A stretch of DNA of 64,000 nt from Gibbula magus (GCA_936450465.1 OW388300.1:54526035-54590034); one strand, 5' to 3'. Counted from the stretch's first letter, positions 47,863 through 61,454 are shown. The notes: a model not told the origin generated them from the letters alone. Made by a program: numbers and translations.

Positions 47863-50565
47863 CTGAAACAAACAGACAACCAAAATTAATAATAGTTTTT
47901 AAAGCATAAATGTGGACATTTTTCTTTGCTATATTTTGGTAAAAAAAAATTACATGTAAAAATACCATAGAGAATTTGTTATATTTTCAAAGCAGATACA
48001 CTTGTTTAAAATTTAACTAAAAAGTATGTAAGTCATTTACATTAAAACTATTGGTAGTAAGAATTGCAGATATTTATATTCTAGAAGAAGAGATAAAGAT
48101 GCATGAACGAAAATATAAAACTGATTCACGTAAAATGAAAAGTCTTTTCACATTGAAATGAACATAGATAAAATGTGAAATGATGACCTCATATTTTGTG
48201 TCAAGGTTTTCATGCAAATATATATGTATATATATGTGTGTATATATCCATAAACTTTGTATATACATTTCCATGAACTCTGTATTTATAAATATACATT
48301 TCCATGAACTCTATATTTCCATGAACTCTGTATTATATATATATAACTCTGTGTGATGTGTTTGAAGTATTTTATTGTTTATTTGCAGTAGAGGGAGGGA
48401 CTGTAGGAAAGCTTGTTGGTGTCTGGTAGGGTAGTTACATGATCTCTATATACTCCCTCCAGGCAACATATATTTACACTCACACTAACATCAACATTGT
48501 CTGTGCAACACGCTTCCTACATTCACAAACAACGGGGGTGCCCCACTCAAACACAAACAACCTAATGTCAACTGTGTTTTCCCTGCAAGCCACTGACTGT
48601 CTCTTTACTTCATATCTTGTTTAATTCATGACAATGTTTTAATCTGCTTCTTTGCTTTGGAAAATATTTGGGTGAGCCCATTAAGGCATTAACCTGTTCC
48701 TCCTTTCAAATGGAACCTTCCAAGCACCTGCTGCACAAGATTTGTGTTGATGTGGGCTCCTTGCCAGGTTAATGCATCTACAACCCTGCTAAGAGTTTAC
48801 ATATGAAAATTTCACTGCCTCTGAACATGATTCATATAAAAATTTATTCCAAGATTTGAAAAAAAACGGCAGATTTTACCAATGTTGGTTAAAGCCTGCT
48901 GTTTTTACTCGCATGTTTAGAAAAACAACCAGCTCCAATGGTAACCTTGCCAGACAAAAGTTTATGAAGTAACAATGTACGTCTCCAAGAGAAACACATC
49001 CCTGTCTCTGTACCACATGAAGACTGTGTTATTAACACACAGACCTGTTTATTTATTGAGAATCTTGTTAGAGAGAGCTATGACAGCTGTAGCTAGGTGA
49101 AGGAATGTCCCCCAAATCAGGGGGGGGGGGAGGGGGAGGGGGGACACAGGATGAGGGACAGGGTGACCAGCTGAATCAGCTTGTTGATGAAAAGTTCAAG
49201 TGATGATGAAGATGGTTGTGGTGGTAGTGATGATGATGATGATGATGATGATGAAAATACAGGTCAAAGTGTATGACTATATCTTTGTAATCATTTATAC
49301 TACTATGATTCTGAAATGATGATAGCTTGCCCCACATCAAAGTTAAAATATGGAAAAGATAATTTTATAATGACAGACAACAACATGTATGAATATGAGA
49401 ATATTCATTTCCCCTCCATGTGTGTGTGAGAAACTCTTGAAGATGATGAATGAGAGAAGTGAGCATGTTGGTCCACTGACCCCTGACTGCCCTGATCATG
49501 GACTGGCCGGATGTGCTAGTGAGAGACAGGAAAGGATCTACTTGACTCGTGGGAGAGTCCACTTTTGGGACCGGGGAAGAAGGAAGTATTCGCTCCATAT
49601 CAAAGGTGTAAGATAAACCATGCATGGATTACAATAAAAATAGTTATGAGGAAACAAAACAAACTTCTCCTAATATATAGATCAAAACTATTCATAATAC
49701 TTCATATCGTATAAGATATACAGAATATAATCATCTTCATTTTTATATTAATTTTTTTGTAATACCTAATTAAGAGACAAACGTCTAACATTGAGATAAG
49801 TAATATGACGTCGATCCCAAACCAGGTACTACGCATTTGTGATTACAAAAGAGCTATTTTTGTCTAACGACGAAGGGTTAATTACACTCTTCCTGCTAGT
49901 CCTGAAACTACAAGTCACTACAAGTCACTACAAGTCACTATAAGTCACTACACGTGAGACAATAGTTTCACATGTCACACTGTTCTTGGTCAGACAAATT
50001 ACCCAAAAGATCATTTGAGAAATTTGAAATTTCAAAAGAACTATTTTTGTCCAATGACGACGGCCTAATAGCATGTCACGTCTCGCTTATAAAACTGCAA
50101 GTCACTGCACAAGACAATATTTGTCATTCTATTATTTGAAACACCATAGAATTTATGAGCATGTGTCAAGAATGTTTTTCATAAAAACAAATATCTTCTT
50201 TTAAACTTAGTGTTTGTATCAGCGGTTTCCTGATATACAATCCATTTAAAACTGTTAAACAGATTTCATTTACATGACATATTTTATGTGTTCATTTTTA
50301 TACAATAAAGTCTATGTGGTATTACCACAGAAAAAGACTAAGTTGTCAATCATATTATATTGTGGAGTTTCTCATTGACTCATTCCACCTTTTTTACCCC
50401 TTTCCTTTACTCCTATAAATGGGCCATGCTGAATGGTCTGGCTCTAGTTAATTCAGCAGCTCTAGTCTCCAGAAAGAAGACCGACAGGTCTCCATGTGAG
50501 TTGAGCCTCTTCAAGGTGAGGTGAGGTGAATAGGGATTCAAGAGTATTTCACTATCGTGGCTATT

Positions 50566-50811
50566 GTGGCAGGGAGAAAGCCTGTAACGCCATGTGGCTA
50601 TGCATTACGGTGAAACCTGTGAGCAACGGCTGGAACTAGCGAACCATGGGTGGTACTACGCTGAAATTCAGTGTAGCATTGCACCCAAACCTTACTGCGT
50701 GTAGAACAGTTCTCTACTGCAGACAAAGTTGCCGTGCCCCTGGCAGGATTCGAATCCCGGACCTCTTGATCCGAAGCCGAACACGCTAACCACTGCGCTA
50801 TCCCGCCCCCG
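50566..50811 (-). mobile_element. tRNA-derived SINE, best-preserved copy, minus strand
   Basis: Read from 50811 on the minus strand: GCGGGATAGCGCAGTGGTTA (A box), then GGGATTCGAATCCTGCC around the B box, a body with gtagagaactgttctacacg and gcaatgctacactgaatttc, and a tail ending 'ggctttctccctgccac'. It is the family reference in this window. Confidence 0.9.
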
Positions 50812-51096
50812 AGCCTGTTCAAGTACAACTGAACTAACAGTGTTTAATACCAAATCATCACACTACACCAAATATTAATTTTAATGTATTAAAAATTTTA
50901 AAACACTATTTACTCGCAAATTCTGTCAGACAAGCTCTAATTAATTCAGCAGCTCTAGTCTCCAGAAAGAAGACAGACAGGTCTCCATGGTAAGTTGAGT
51001 CAGTTCAAGTACAAGCACACACATTGTCTGAATTCGTTTCCTGTACAACTGCAGTGAGTCCTGCTCCACCTATATAGGGGCGGAAAGACACATGGG

Positions 51097-51290
51097 TAGA
51101 CTAACATTTAGTCTCAGAAATATTTTTTTTTACCAGCAACATTTTACAAACAATTCAAATAGTTATACCAAATGGAGCCCTAAAGATGCCTGAGTAATCT
51201 AGACTTGCTATAATTTTCTAGACTGGGTTAGTCGTCAATTGAATATTTTGCTCTAGGGTCTGGATGACAGATTAACACATGGGGAGATAC
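51097..51290 (+). mobile_element. ~190-bp repeat element, copy 1
   Basis: Starts with an internal palindrome (agactaacatttagtct) and runs through 'ctagactgggttagtcgtc' to 'ctagggtctggatgacag'. An inverted copy lies at 62722-62920. No ORF. Confidence 0.8.
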
Positions 51291-52441
51291 CACTGTTATT
51301 GTACACTTCCATGTTTCTCAATACAGGCCACATGCATCTAGGATATGTATTCTATACAAGTTCTTGTTATATATTTCATAGTCCTGCTCAATGGTTGTGT
51401 AAAAAATAGCCTTTAATACAGTCTAGGTCCTTACTCAGCAAGTCTAGACAAACTGAATATGGACATGTAAGTATTAAATAAATAAAATCAGATATGAGAG
51501 ATAGAGATAGAGATGATGGTACAGCAATTCCATAGACTAAATTTTTGAAAGTTTTAAACATTTTAAAGACAATCTTTTCGAAAGTAATAGAATAAAAACG
51601 AAAAATCATAGAAAATTCATTCAAAATTTCGGGCGTGAATTAGCCATTTGTGTACGAGTGTCGCGACTTGAATTTGTATTGAACGCCCGTATATAGTCCG
51701 TATTTGCCATGTAGATGTGGTATATTTCGTAAAAACGGTATCAAGTAGGTAATATGTTTAATTAAAGAGAAATGCCATGTTAACTACTTAATTAGATTAT
51801 CTTCTTTGATCTTTATTAAAAACAAAGTGAATCAAAATGAAAAGAAAAAGATATATCATATATATAAAATTATATCAAGTTGAGTTCATCAATTGGCCAA
51901 TCAGACTGGTTAATATCATAATAATTCAGTCGTTAAATTATTACATAGACATAAATCTCCTAATGTTAGATGATACAGCATTGAGTCCCTAGACAGAGCA
52001 TGTGCCAGTGAGATGTCACGTGGGTACACCACACAACACACGTCATCCTATGTCAAGAAGCATTAGAAACTCAGGGTTGACATCCTCGCAACATGGCATG
52101 CCAGGAATCAATCTCGTGCACATACGCCATCCAGAACAAAGTCCAACCTCGAAGACGCAATAACTAAATCTATTGTTACTGTGGAACAGCTAGTCCATCT
52201 CTGTACTTCCAAAAATATCCACAACATTTACTCGGATCCAAACACATGCATAAACATCCTTTATTTTTTAAGGAATTTGGCAGTTCCCTCATAAATAGTT
52301 TGAAGGGTTAGGCACGATTTGATCTCACTACTGACTGTTCCTTGCGTCATCATAAAGAAATCTTAATTGATCGTATATTTTGTAATGCTCAAATGGTAAT
52401 TATTCTTCAACAAAATTCATTGATTTTTGCGTTCTATGTTA

Positions 52442-52740
52442 TATATAGAGAATACTAAACGACATCCCTTTTAACAACATATTTATGAAATGAGTGAGTG
52501 GTTTGTATTTAATGAGCGAAAGGGAGTTAAATACAAATACTATCTCACGAGTTTCATAAATATGTTATTAAACGAAACTGAGTTTAGTATTTTATTTATT
52601 ACTCACTGATTTAAATAAATTCCACGAACTCGTCGATAAATGGGACACACTCCATTGCGACCGCAGCGCTAATATTGTGACGTCATATTTATGCCACTAT
52701 GATGTCACGCCAATCGGCAAACTGTGATATCTTCAACGGG
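52442..52740 (-). mobile_element. Hairpin-bearing repeat element, copy 2 (inverted relative to 15902-16234)
   Basis: Begins tatatagagaatactaaacg with a stem of 'aaatgagtgagtggtttgta...' against 'tacaaatactatctcacgag...', continues through ggacacactccattgcgacc and two tgacgtca-like sites, and ends atatcttcaacggg. Confidence 0.8.
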
Positions 52741-52978
52741 TTAGTAATAATTCAAAATATAGTTGGGCAGATAAAGAATTAAAGATATATCCAAAATATT
52801 TACCAGTGGCAGATCAAAAGTGGGAGTGGGAGTGTGTGAATTGTGCAAGTTTTCAATATATGTATAACATACCTATGTATGTATACTAGATTGAAATGAT
52901 GCATTCATCATCTTCTATCACAAAACTTGTCCAAACCTGAGATCCATCTTTCATCTTGATATTACAAACTGAGTTTAT

Positions 52979-53173
52979 ATGTTAGGCAAGTGTGATTTAT
53001 ACAGGTTTTGCTCCAGAATGTACCGAGAAATGGGAACAAAGGTGGTGGCCCATCAGCTGATGATCCGAGAGCTGGAAGACTGTGGGTACACTAATCTGCT
53101 ATCTGTGGTGGGACAGCACGGGGTAATGGACTCACACATCATCAGCCCCACTCCTAGACCTATCACCAGATAA
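52979..53173 (+). pseudogene. Weak candidate coding remnant of unknown identity
   Basis: The stretch 52979-53173 is GC-richer than its surroundings and open for 64 codons. The middle reads YREMGTKVVAHQLMIRELED then CGYTNLLSVVGQHG, which looks protein-like. An acceptor-like 'tttgctccag' lies near 53014 and a donor-like GG|GTAATG near 53123. I do not recognise the protein; it stops at the edge of the 43-bp satellite. It could be an exon, a pseudogene or a transposon relic. Confidence 0.25.
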
Positions 53174-54385
53174 ACCAGGAACATCAAACTAGACTTGCTA
53201 AGGCCTCTCCAGATAAACCAGGAACATCCAACTAGACTTGCTAAGGCCTCTACAGATAAACCAGGAACATCAAACTAGACTTGCTAAGGCCTCTACAGAT
53301 AAACCAGGAACATCCATCTGGACTTGCTAAGGCCTCTACAGATAAACCAGGAACATCCAACTAGACTTGCTAAGGCCTTTCCAGATAAACCAGGAACATC
53401 CAACTAGACTTGCTAAGGCCTCTACAGATAAACCAGGAACATCCAACTGGACTTGCTAAGGCCTTTCCAGATACACCAGAAACATCCAACTAGGCTTGCT
53501 AAGGCCTCTACAGATAAACCAGGAACAACAAAAAAGGCTTGCTAAGGCCTTTCCAGATACACCAGAAACATCCAACTAGGCTTGCTAAGGCCTCTACAGA
53601 TAAACCAGGAACAACAAACTAGGCTTGCTAAGGCCTCTACAGATAAACCAGGAACATCCAACTGGACTTGCTAAGGCCTTTCCAGATACACCAGAAACAT
53701 CCAACTAGGCTTGCTAAGGCCTCTACAGATAAACCAGGAACATCCAACTAGACTTGCTAAGGCCTCTACAGATAAACCAGGAACATCCAACTAGGCTTGA
53801 TAAGGCCTCTACAGATAAACCAGGAACATCCAACTAGACTTGCTATGGCCTCTACAGATAAACCAGGAACATCCAACTGGACTTGCTATGGCCTCTACAG
53901 ATAAACCAGGAACATCCAACTAGACTTGCTAAGGCCTCTCCAGATAAACCAGGAACATCCAACTGGACTTGCTAAGGCCTTTCCAGATACACCAGAAACA
54001 TCCAACTAGGCTTGCTAAGGCCTCTACAGATAAACCAGGAACATTCAACTGGACTTGCTATGGCCTCTACAGATAAACCAGGAACATCCAACTGGACTTG
54101 CTATGGCCTCTACAGATAAACCAGGAACATCCAACTGGACTTGCTAAGGCCTTTCCAGATATACCAGGAACAACAAACTAGGCTTGCTAAGGCCTCTCCA
54201 GATAAACCAGGAACAACAAACTAGGCTTGCTAAGGCCTCTCCAGATAAACCAGGAACAACAAACTAGGCTTGCTAAGGCCTCTCCAGATAAACCAGGAAC
54301 ATCCAACTAGACTTGCTAAGGCCTCTCCAGATGAACCAGGAACATTCAACTGGACTTGCTAAGGCCTCTCCAGATACACCAACTC
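53167..54385. repeat. 43-bp satellite-like array, about 28 copies
   Basis: Unit of the form CAGATAAACCAGGAACATCC then 'aactagacttgctaaggcctcta'. Variants (tagact/tggact/taggct, ctcta/tttcc) recur in blocks, suggesting higher-order amplification. Confidence 0.97.
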
Positions 54386-54397
54386 AGGAACATCCAA

Positions 54398-54623
54398 CTT
54401 TGGTAAAGGCTGATGAAGGGGGTCGGAAGACCCCCGAAACGTCACTAAAATGTGTCTATCATCAACGAAATTGTTTGTTCATGTTTTGACGGTACCTCCC
54501 CCCTTTCCTTATTATTCCTCTTGTCCCGTCAGGTATCATTTATTTGATCCATGTCTTACAATTCACATCCTCTTCTCCCGCGATAGCGAGGTTAGCGCCT
54601 CCATATTGCTTTGGTAAAGGCTG
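54398..54623 (+). mobile_element. 196-bp retroelement fragment with 15-bp target duplication and hammerhead-like core
   Basis: The insert 54413-54608 is flanked by perfect copies of CTTTGGTAAAGGCTG (54398-54412 and 54609-54623). Its start reads ATGAAGGGGGTCGGAAGACC and then CCCGAAACGTC: a 7-bp GGGGGTC/GACCCCC stem between CTGATGA (CTG from the duplication) and GAAAC, as in the catalytic core of hammerhead ribozymes carried by some Penelope-like and other retroelements. No ORF. Confidence 0.7.
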
Positions 54624-55798
54624 TAGAGAAGATACCGGTAATACTAATAGTTACAGAACCTTCAGTGATGAAGGAACGTCTACATTGAAGTGCTGAGAAT
54701 TCTATCGTAAGAAGATGGCATCAGAATGTTGTTCATGAAGAAGGACTTGATAACAATAACAAGGTGTACCAACCATTCACCTGAAGAAGGGGCACAGAAA
54801 CTATCAATCCAAAAATACCTCAACTACCATCAACAATCATTTGCAAAAGATATTGTGTTTGGCCTATTCAGCTTGGTGCTTCACTAAAAGCAGGTGTTTA
54901 GTTTGAGAGGTTCATGACCTACATCTACCCAGTGACAGAGACTCATCTGCCATCGGAAGAAGCTGTACAAGAGACAAAATATAAAAATACTTTAGATGGG
55001 GAACAGTACGCACTTGACAACTGCCTATCACTTTCAGCTCAGATTAAGTCAACAACCAAGCGGCACATGTGTGCACGTGTGCAGCATGCACCAGGTGGAG
55101 ATAGTGAGCACATGTGCACCTACATGTGGCGGGGGGGGGGGGGGGGGGGGGGGGGGGGCTGAGTGTTTATTAACCACCCAAACACTCTGCACATCAGACA
55201 AGCTGTAAATTAGTTCACATCCCAATTTGCTGGCTCTAGTTCTGCTGATAAGGCTGGTTCATTCAACATGGCCGATAAGAAACCAGTCCATTCAGTAGCC
55301 CTCTACACTGTCTCACAACATCCTGCATCAGTAACTCGCTCCTCATGCTGTTTTCTATGCTGGACGAGTGCCACTGGATTGGCATGACATGCTCATCAGT
55401 TTTGCTTGCACTTGGTGTTTGCATTGCTGGTCAGTGATTCATTCATTTTTCATGCTGATTTTCCCACTTCATTTTCACTGTTAACTGTTAATTTTGCATT
55501 GATGAATTCACTTCTCGGTTAACTTTTAATGTTAAATCTACAGGAAAGGAATTGAAATTATCGTTTTTCAGGCAACAGAAATAATTGAGAGTTGTGGCGG
55601 AAAATGTTGAGTAATAAATGGTTTGGTTTGTTTTTCTTGATCTGAATACAATGACATGGTCTTTTCAATCTCTTTTTCAGCTCTAGAAGTTTGAACTTTG
55701 ATGCCTGCCAGGCAAGTTTGTCTACTGTAGTGAACAAGTAGGTTTGGGAACAGTCCGACTTTCATGCAGTACAGTCACCACATCATACACTGATTCAC

Positions 55799-55863
55799 AC
55801 TGCTCTTCTCACAGGTTTCACCACAACGCATAGCCACAATGGTGTTGTTGGCTTTCTCCCATG
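55799..55863 (+). mobile_element. SINE tail fragment
   Basis: Matches the 3' part of the SINE family ('cacaggtttcaccacaacgcatagccac', 'ggctttctccc') without the tRNA-like head. Confidence 0.6.
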
Positions 55864-56934
55864 TAATAACACTCCCTATACTAGATCATACATGTAAGTG
55901 AAATACTTATGACATCCCCCTAACCTCTATTTCTTTTCTTTGAAATCCAAAACAGCTTAGAACAATACCTGCCCGGTCATTAGGAGCCTTTATAATATAT
56001 CTTTCAAAACCAATGTACATTTTCTGATAGCAATTTTAATGATAGAAGAGATTGTGAGCGAGGCTAGCGACTGCTGGTCATAACGAGACAGATAGACTGC
56101 GTGGAGAAGCTTCTAGTTTAGATTGACAGGGCAACTGGTGCCCATCTGGTTAGGAATATGGAGTCCCTTGGCGCAACACAGCTCCGAAATGAATCGTGAA
56201 AATAACAGCTAATACTGGTTTATTGCGACATTTGGCAGCACTGAGGTGCACAAGAACCTCTGTATCATTCCGAATGCAAGTTTTACGATCGGAGTGGCTT
56301 TATATCAGATGATAGGGGTATAAAAAGATGATTGAAAAATATCGTGCTCAGATAACAGGGATCCTGTCATGTAAATACGAACTGATGGCAGGAGTCGTGT
56401 TTCTTACAGAAACTAGAATACAGGAGTCAGGGTTTCCTTTATGATACCACAGACAATAATATTGACCAGGAAATGGGAGAGGTATACATATTTGGACAAA
56501 CTGAACAGATACACACAGAGAACATTGCATCAGTAAGGAGCCATTAACAGAAGGTATGAAGCATATTTAGTGAGACGGTTTTGCTATATATCACACAATT
56601 GTGACGTGATGTAGGATAAACAGAACAGCGTCAATGTCGAATTAAGTCAAGATAAAAAAAATTATTATTATTATATGATTGCAGGTGAAATACTGTGATC
56701 TATCAATGAAAATAAACTCTGTTTTCAGTCACTAGTGAAAATAACAATGGAACATGTTATTAGTCACTGATGACTGATATAACAATGACCTGACGTCATA
56801 AAACAATGCTACGACGTCATGACACGTTCATGACATCACATTGTTGCTGAAGCAACAGGCTCATTCTGGAGCGGACTTAATGTAAATGCAAGACGATTTC
56901 GGTGAATATGCAAGGATTTGGTCATATAATAAAT

Positions 56935-57100
56935 ATAAAAATTTTCATTTTTGGACAAATACAATGTTTATCTCATCTCGTGAGGTAGAAACTTCAAATA
57001 TTATCACTCATGGCTGCGCCACTCATGATAATATAAACTTTCTACCTCACTCGATGCGATAAACATAGTATTTGTCAAGAAAAGCCAAATATCCTCTATA
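56935..57100. mobile_element. Fold-back element, copy 1
   Basis: Palindrome: 'acaaatacaatgtttatctca...gaggtagaaa' pairs with 'tttctacctcac...gataaacatagtatttgtc'. Sister of 62010-62170. Confidence 0.8.
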
Positions 57101-60100
57101 TATTACATACATACATACATACATACTTATATTTACATACATACATATAGCTCTGCTGCTTCAAGGCGGTTCTATAAGGATGTGAGGATCGTCCCCAAGT
57201 GTGGAGGAAACATTCGGTCAACCGCTCTAACTCAGACAAGCATGTTTTAATGGTCGATCATCAAACTGGAGTATAGACAATATTACACAAGCGTATCTAT
57301 CTGTCTATCTTGAGGTGTTCAAAGTATATCAGACATGCTTTGATGTTTGGGAACAAAGAATGGGAATGGATGTCAAACAAAACTGAAATGGGCAGTGGTA
57401 TTCCCTAGTGAATGTGAGGCATATTATTGACTGATTCTGTATGTGCAACTATCAAAGTTACAAATGGTGTTACAGAACATACAAATTTTACCAAGTTTTG
57501 CTGATGTGCAAACATCAATAGGAAAAACATATTGTATCAACCTTTGTCTGCAATACAACAACATCTTGTAAGACTCACTATCTTAAAACAATAAACTTAT
57601 CTGTGCTGAAGTGTTTAATATTTAGATAATGGACATTTCCTGATTAAAGAACATTCAAAGCATCACACTTTATCACAATTCAACAAACACAGCGAGTGAT
57701 GTTTCCAGCAAGGCACACAAACTGTGATATATCTGATCAGCTCATAAACCACTATCACCATGGAGATATAGACGGATTGATTAGCATAAGACTTTTACAT
57801 AACTTCTACATTTAACATTTATCTCCAGTATATGTTTATTGGAGCAATGTATTTTAAACTTTACAGCAAGGGGGAGTCCAATGGTAGATCGAGAAGGGGT
57901 TCAGAGATTTGAACCTCCTCACCCCCTAAAAATAAATTTGACAGACCCCCATTGTGACACGCCTCTCCCCTCTTAAAGGGACACTGCGTCGAGGATAAAT
58001 ATGAAATCAGATTTATCTACCTATGCTGATTAACATGTCTGATAACGAGTCACAGACCCCAAATTTCAGACAATTTAAGTAATTAGTAATAAAAACAACT
58101 CCATGTAGACAGTGAAGAGAAGGGTAACTCCTTAGCAGACACGTTAACCAGCACAGGTAGATAAAAGTGATCTCATTTTTATCATCGATGCAGTGTCCCT
58201 TTAACTCCAACCACCAATTGAAAATTCCTGGATCAATTTGATAAAGATATGTCCAGTGCTAGTGGCAGATTTTCTAATTTTGTTTTCCCACTTTTTAGTT
58301 CTTTGGGCTGTTTTGGATTCACTCCAGTCACAAGGAATATCATGATGTTCAATGGCTGAATAGGTCACATCAGATGACATAAATAGAAATAAAGAGTTCA
58401 TATTGAACAAAATGTAATCCTTTAAACATGGGGTCTTGGAATAATTTGGAATACCTAATCTTAAGCCAGTGACCAATATCAGATTATTCTCACCACCAAG
58501 AGTAATACTGTAAGTTGGCCCCTCAGAATAGTATAGCAAGTTTAGCATTATATATTCAACAGATAAGGAGACCACATTCCTGACACCACTTCACTTTTAC
58601 ACTGTTCAACCTGAGTCGTCCATACTTGGCATATTTTTGCATGATTTGCCTCAGCTTGGAGTCCTGACAAGAGACTACTGTAATGTGGACTAGTAAAGAT
58701 GTCAGCACAAAACAGCAAGGTTGCTGGTATCCTGACGGAGAGCTGAGTTAACACACATCTTATCTCAGTCTCAGAATGTGAGGCTTGACAAGCTTCTAAC
58801 GATGGTCCTCTTTCTAGGAAGATATGAATGTTATCAGATATGAGATAGGACTAGCTTATCGCCTACTACATAAACAATTCCCTGCTAATTAGCAGCCATT
58901 CTCTTTCATCTGGACTGGCACCAATACTCGTCTCCTAATACTAATACCACCTAAACCAGGCTCTGTTGTGTATAAAGGGGACCTTTAACCTTCAGTATAT
59001 CTTACCTACACTAACCGTTCATAGTCGGTCATCAGTAATGAAAGAGTTAAAGGAATACTAACAACCCCAATTTATCTCCCCTCTCTTTTCAATCCTCCCA
59101 CCTCCCCCCACCTCCTTCCGCAAAACCTAACCCTCTCTCTAGTACCAATTCCCTCCCCAAAACCCAACCCTCTCCCTCCTCCCAATTTCCTCTCCAAATC
59201 CCTCCCCCTTCTCCTTCCCTTTCTCCAATCTACTATCCCCCCCCCCAACACAATGTTGATCCCTATCATGAACACTGCCCTTGATACTGCTATCAGTTTA
59301 AAAGGGCTGCTAACAGGGACCCTTTGGTCTTTATTTAATTAGTCCGAGCTCCAGTGGGCAGCTAATTGACATAGCATCCCTTCGACACAGTTTACTGCCA
59401 CTGATTGGCTCCAGCAACAAGCAAAGTGGCAGATTTATCAGGCAAAGCAGATTCTATGTAAAATTAATCAGCTTCATATCTTTTGTGTAGCCATTTTGAA
59501 AAATCTGGTAAATCCTATCTTAATGAAAGAGATGATACATGGAATTCTGAAATATCTTGTTTTATTCCATTGAACCATATGGACTACAACTGAAGGGCAC
59601 ATAGATGCTCAGAATGAATTAGATTAATTTGTCTTCAGGAATCTTGTCAAACTGAAATTGTCACAAAGTTTGATTTCGACTCATGACATGACAGTTTCAG
59701 TGAAGTCATTACAACACACATCTTTCTACAAAGATTCAGGCCCACTATGCATTGCTGGTGCAGCGAATCACTTTCTAGGCACAACATAGCGAGGGAAATA
59801 CTGCAAGGCTAAAATCAGCCAGTAATGCAGTCTGGCAAGAGTTATGCCTTGCGTTTGGAAGTTGCTCATGACATGACAGTTTCAGTGAAGTCATAACGAC
59901 ACACATCTCTCTACAAAGATTCTGGTATAGGAAACAACTTACTATCAGACAACGGCAGCCATTTCTTACATTCTACAATGACATAACATTTTCATTGATG
60001 ACACTACTACACATATCCTATCATATCACTTATCCATTACAAAGATTCTAATATGGAAAAAGGATTTACTATCAGACAACTAGAGCCATTTGCATATGCT

Positions 60101-61454
60101 TACATTCTACAAGAGGAAGGCTCTGCTTCTATTCCGAGCTCTTACAATCCACCAGAGATGTTTCTGAACTCTTAAAATCCACAATAGATGCTTCTGAACT
60201 CTTACAATCCACAATAGAACATTGAACACCAGAAAACCTTCATTATATAATCTAATCTATCAATGAGATGGCTTGGAGGGAACATTTGGTTTCACCATCT
60301 CCATTTAAGGAGATTTATGTGTCTGAGGGTTATCTCCCCTTGCGACCTTGTCATTTACACAAGACAATGGTGACCTGCAGCACGGGTTAATTATCTCTGA
60401 GGTCAGACCTGGTAATTAGCAAGGTAATTAACGTGTCTACCTCAGCAGGTGGGGGTCGTAAACAACCACTGCTTGTCGGGTGTTAATTCACTGTAAAGCC
60501 GGTGAGAGCAGACAACTGAAGATTCATCAAAGTGATAGGAACCTGGTGAGGGAGGCATTGTTTCATTGCAAATTACTGTAAAACTTCATTACACTTTATT
60601 AAGTCATGGTAACACACAGGCTCTTTGTGGAGAAGTGTTATAAAGGATTTGTTACAGGGGAGGACAATAAACTCTGTAACATCCGGTGAGTTCGGGGTTT
60701 TCCCCCAATATACTGGTTACAAATCATATCATAAGGTGTAAAACAGATTGATAATAAAACATAAGATATCTTTATAACAAGATATCGTATAAAATATCAT
60801 CAATAAAATTCTATTTATCTTCAGGTATGCCATTTTTGTTAGTTAATGGATAATTGAATATCGAAAACTGGCGCCTGCTTGGTTTTTAATCCTTGAAGTT
60901 ATGTTTTGAATATTTCCCTTGTATCTATTTTCAGGAGAGCCTAGTTAAGCCAACAAGATGCATTCCGCTTGACACATACCCAAAGATTTTCTTCAACAGA
61001 TCATGTTTAGTTCCCTCGGTTGCTGCGGAATTCAACATTAAATTGCTCTTATCTTACTCATGCAGATAAAAAGAATTAAGTTGAAAACACGCCAACACTC
61101 ATTCATGAAACAACCATTTTCTATAACTCGTTGAGACAAAATGGCTGTTAACTCTGAAACAAACTGTGAATTGTTCTTATCTTAAAACAATTTATGCTGA
61201 ATGTTGAAAAATACTGTGGTTAAACTGTAAGTTGTGGAAAACAGTGAACAAATTATTCTCGGGAAACAAGTCCTTTTTCTTGTATTCACAGTGTGAATAC
61301 TTTAGATCTCAGCCGATAAGATACAGTTTGGATGAAGCTCGACACATGTGCACATATCAATATAATAAATGTCCCCGACCAGTTACATAGTTGAATCATT
61401 AGTTGGATGTATATCGGAGCAAGACAATGTCAATACTGACATCTCGGGAGGGGG

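Larger units (their letters stand above)
47863..52441. other. 5' flank or intron, first part: no exon found
   Basis: Expected to be intron of the integrin gene, since the upstream exons are missing. AT-rich with short TA-rich repeats (48190-48350), a G-run (about 49121-49143), a GAT run (about 49226-49253), a SINE (50566-50811) and the element at 51097-51290. Confidence 0.6.
54624..61454. other. 5' flank or intron, second part: no exon found
   Basis: Contains a 28-base poly-G run (about 55131-55158), a plus-strand SINE tail fragment (55799-55863), the palindromic element at 56935-57100, an ACAT microsatellite (about 57107-57150), a C-rich MITE remnant near 57880-57990, a CT-rich stretch (about 59085-59245) and repeated 'catgacatgacagtttcagt' blocks at 59682 and 59868. 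No integrin or other exon could be recognised. Confidence 0.55.

Noticed and set aside
49365..49625. Open frames on both strands in a GC-richer patch, considered as an upstream integrin exon
   Set aside because: No blade 1-2 motifs, no good acceptor/donor pair, and it resembles no integrin segment.
53167..54385. CRISPR-like array
   Set aside because: The units are head-to-tail tandem copies without unique spacers in a eukaryotic context.
58201..58575. 124-codon minus-strand open frame
   Set aside because: Composition and residues do not resemble a domain; no splice signals consistent with the integrin gene; likely a chance open frame.
60450..60505. Minus-strand phrase with K-Q-W-L followed by a donor-like GTAGAC, considered as the missing QWFG exon
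   Set aside because: Lacks the conserved Gly and surrounding blade-2 residues, and no acceptor gives a compatible frame.
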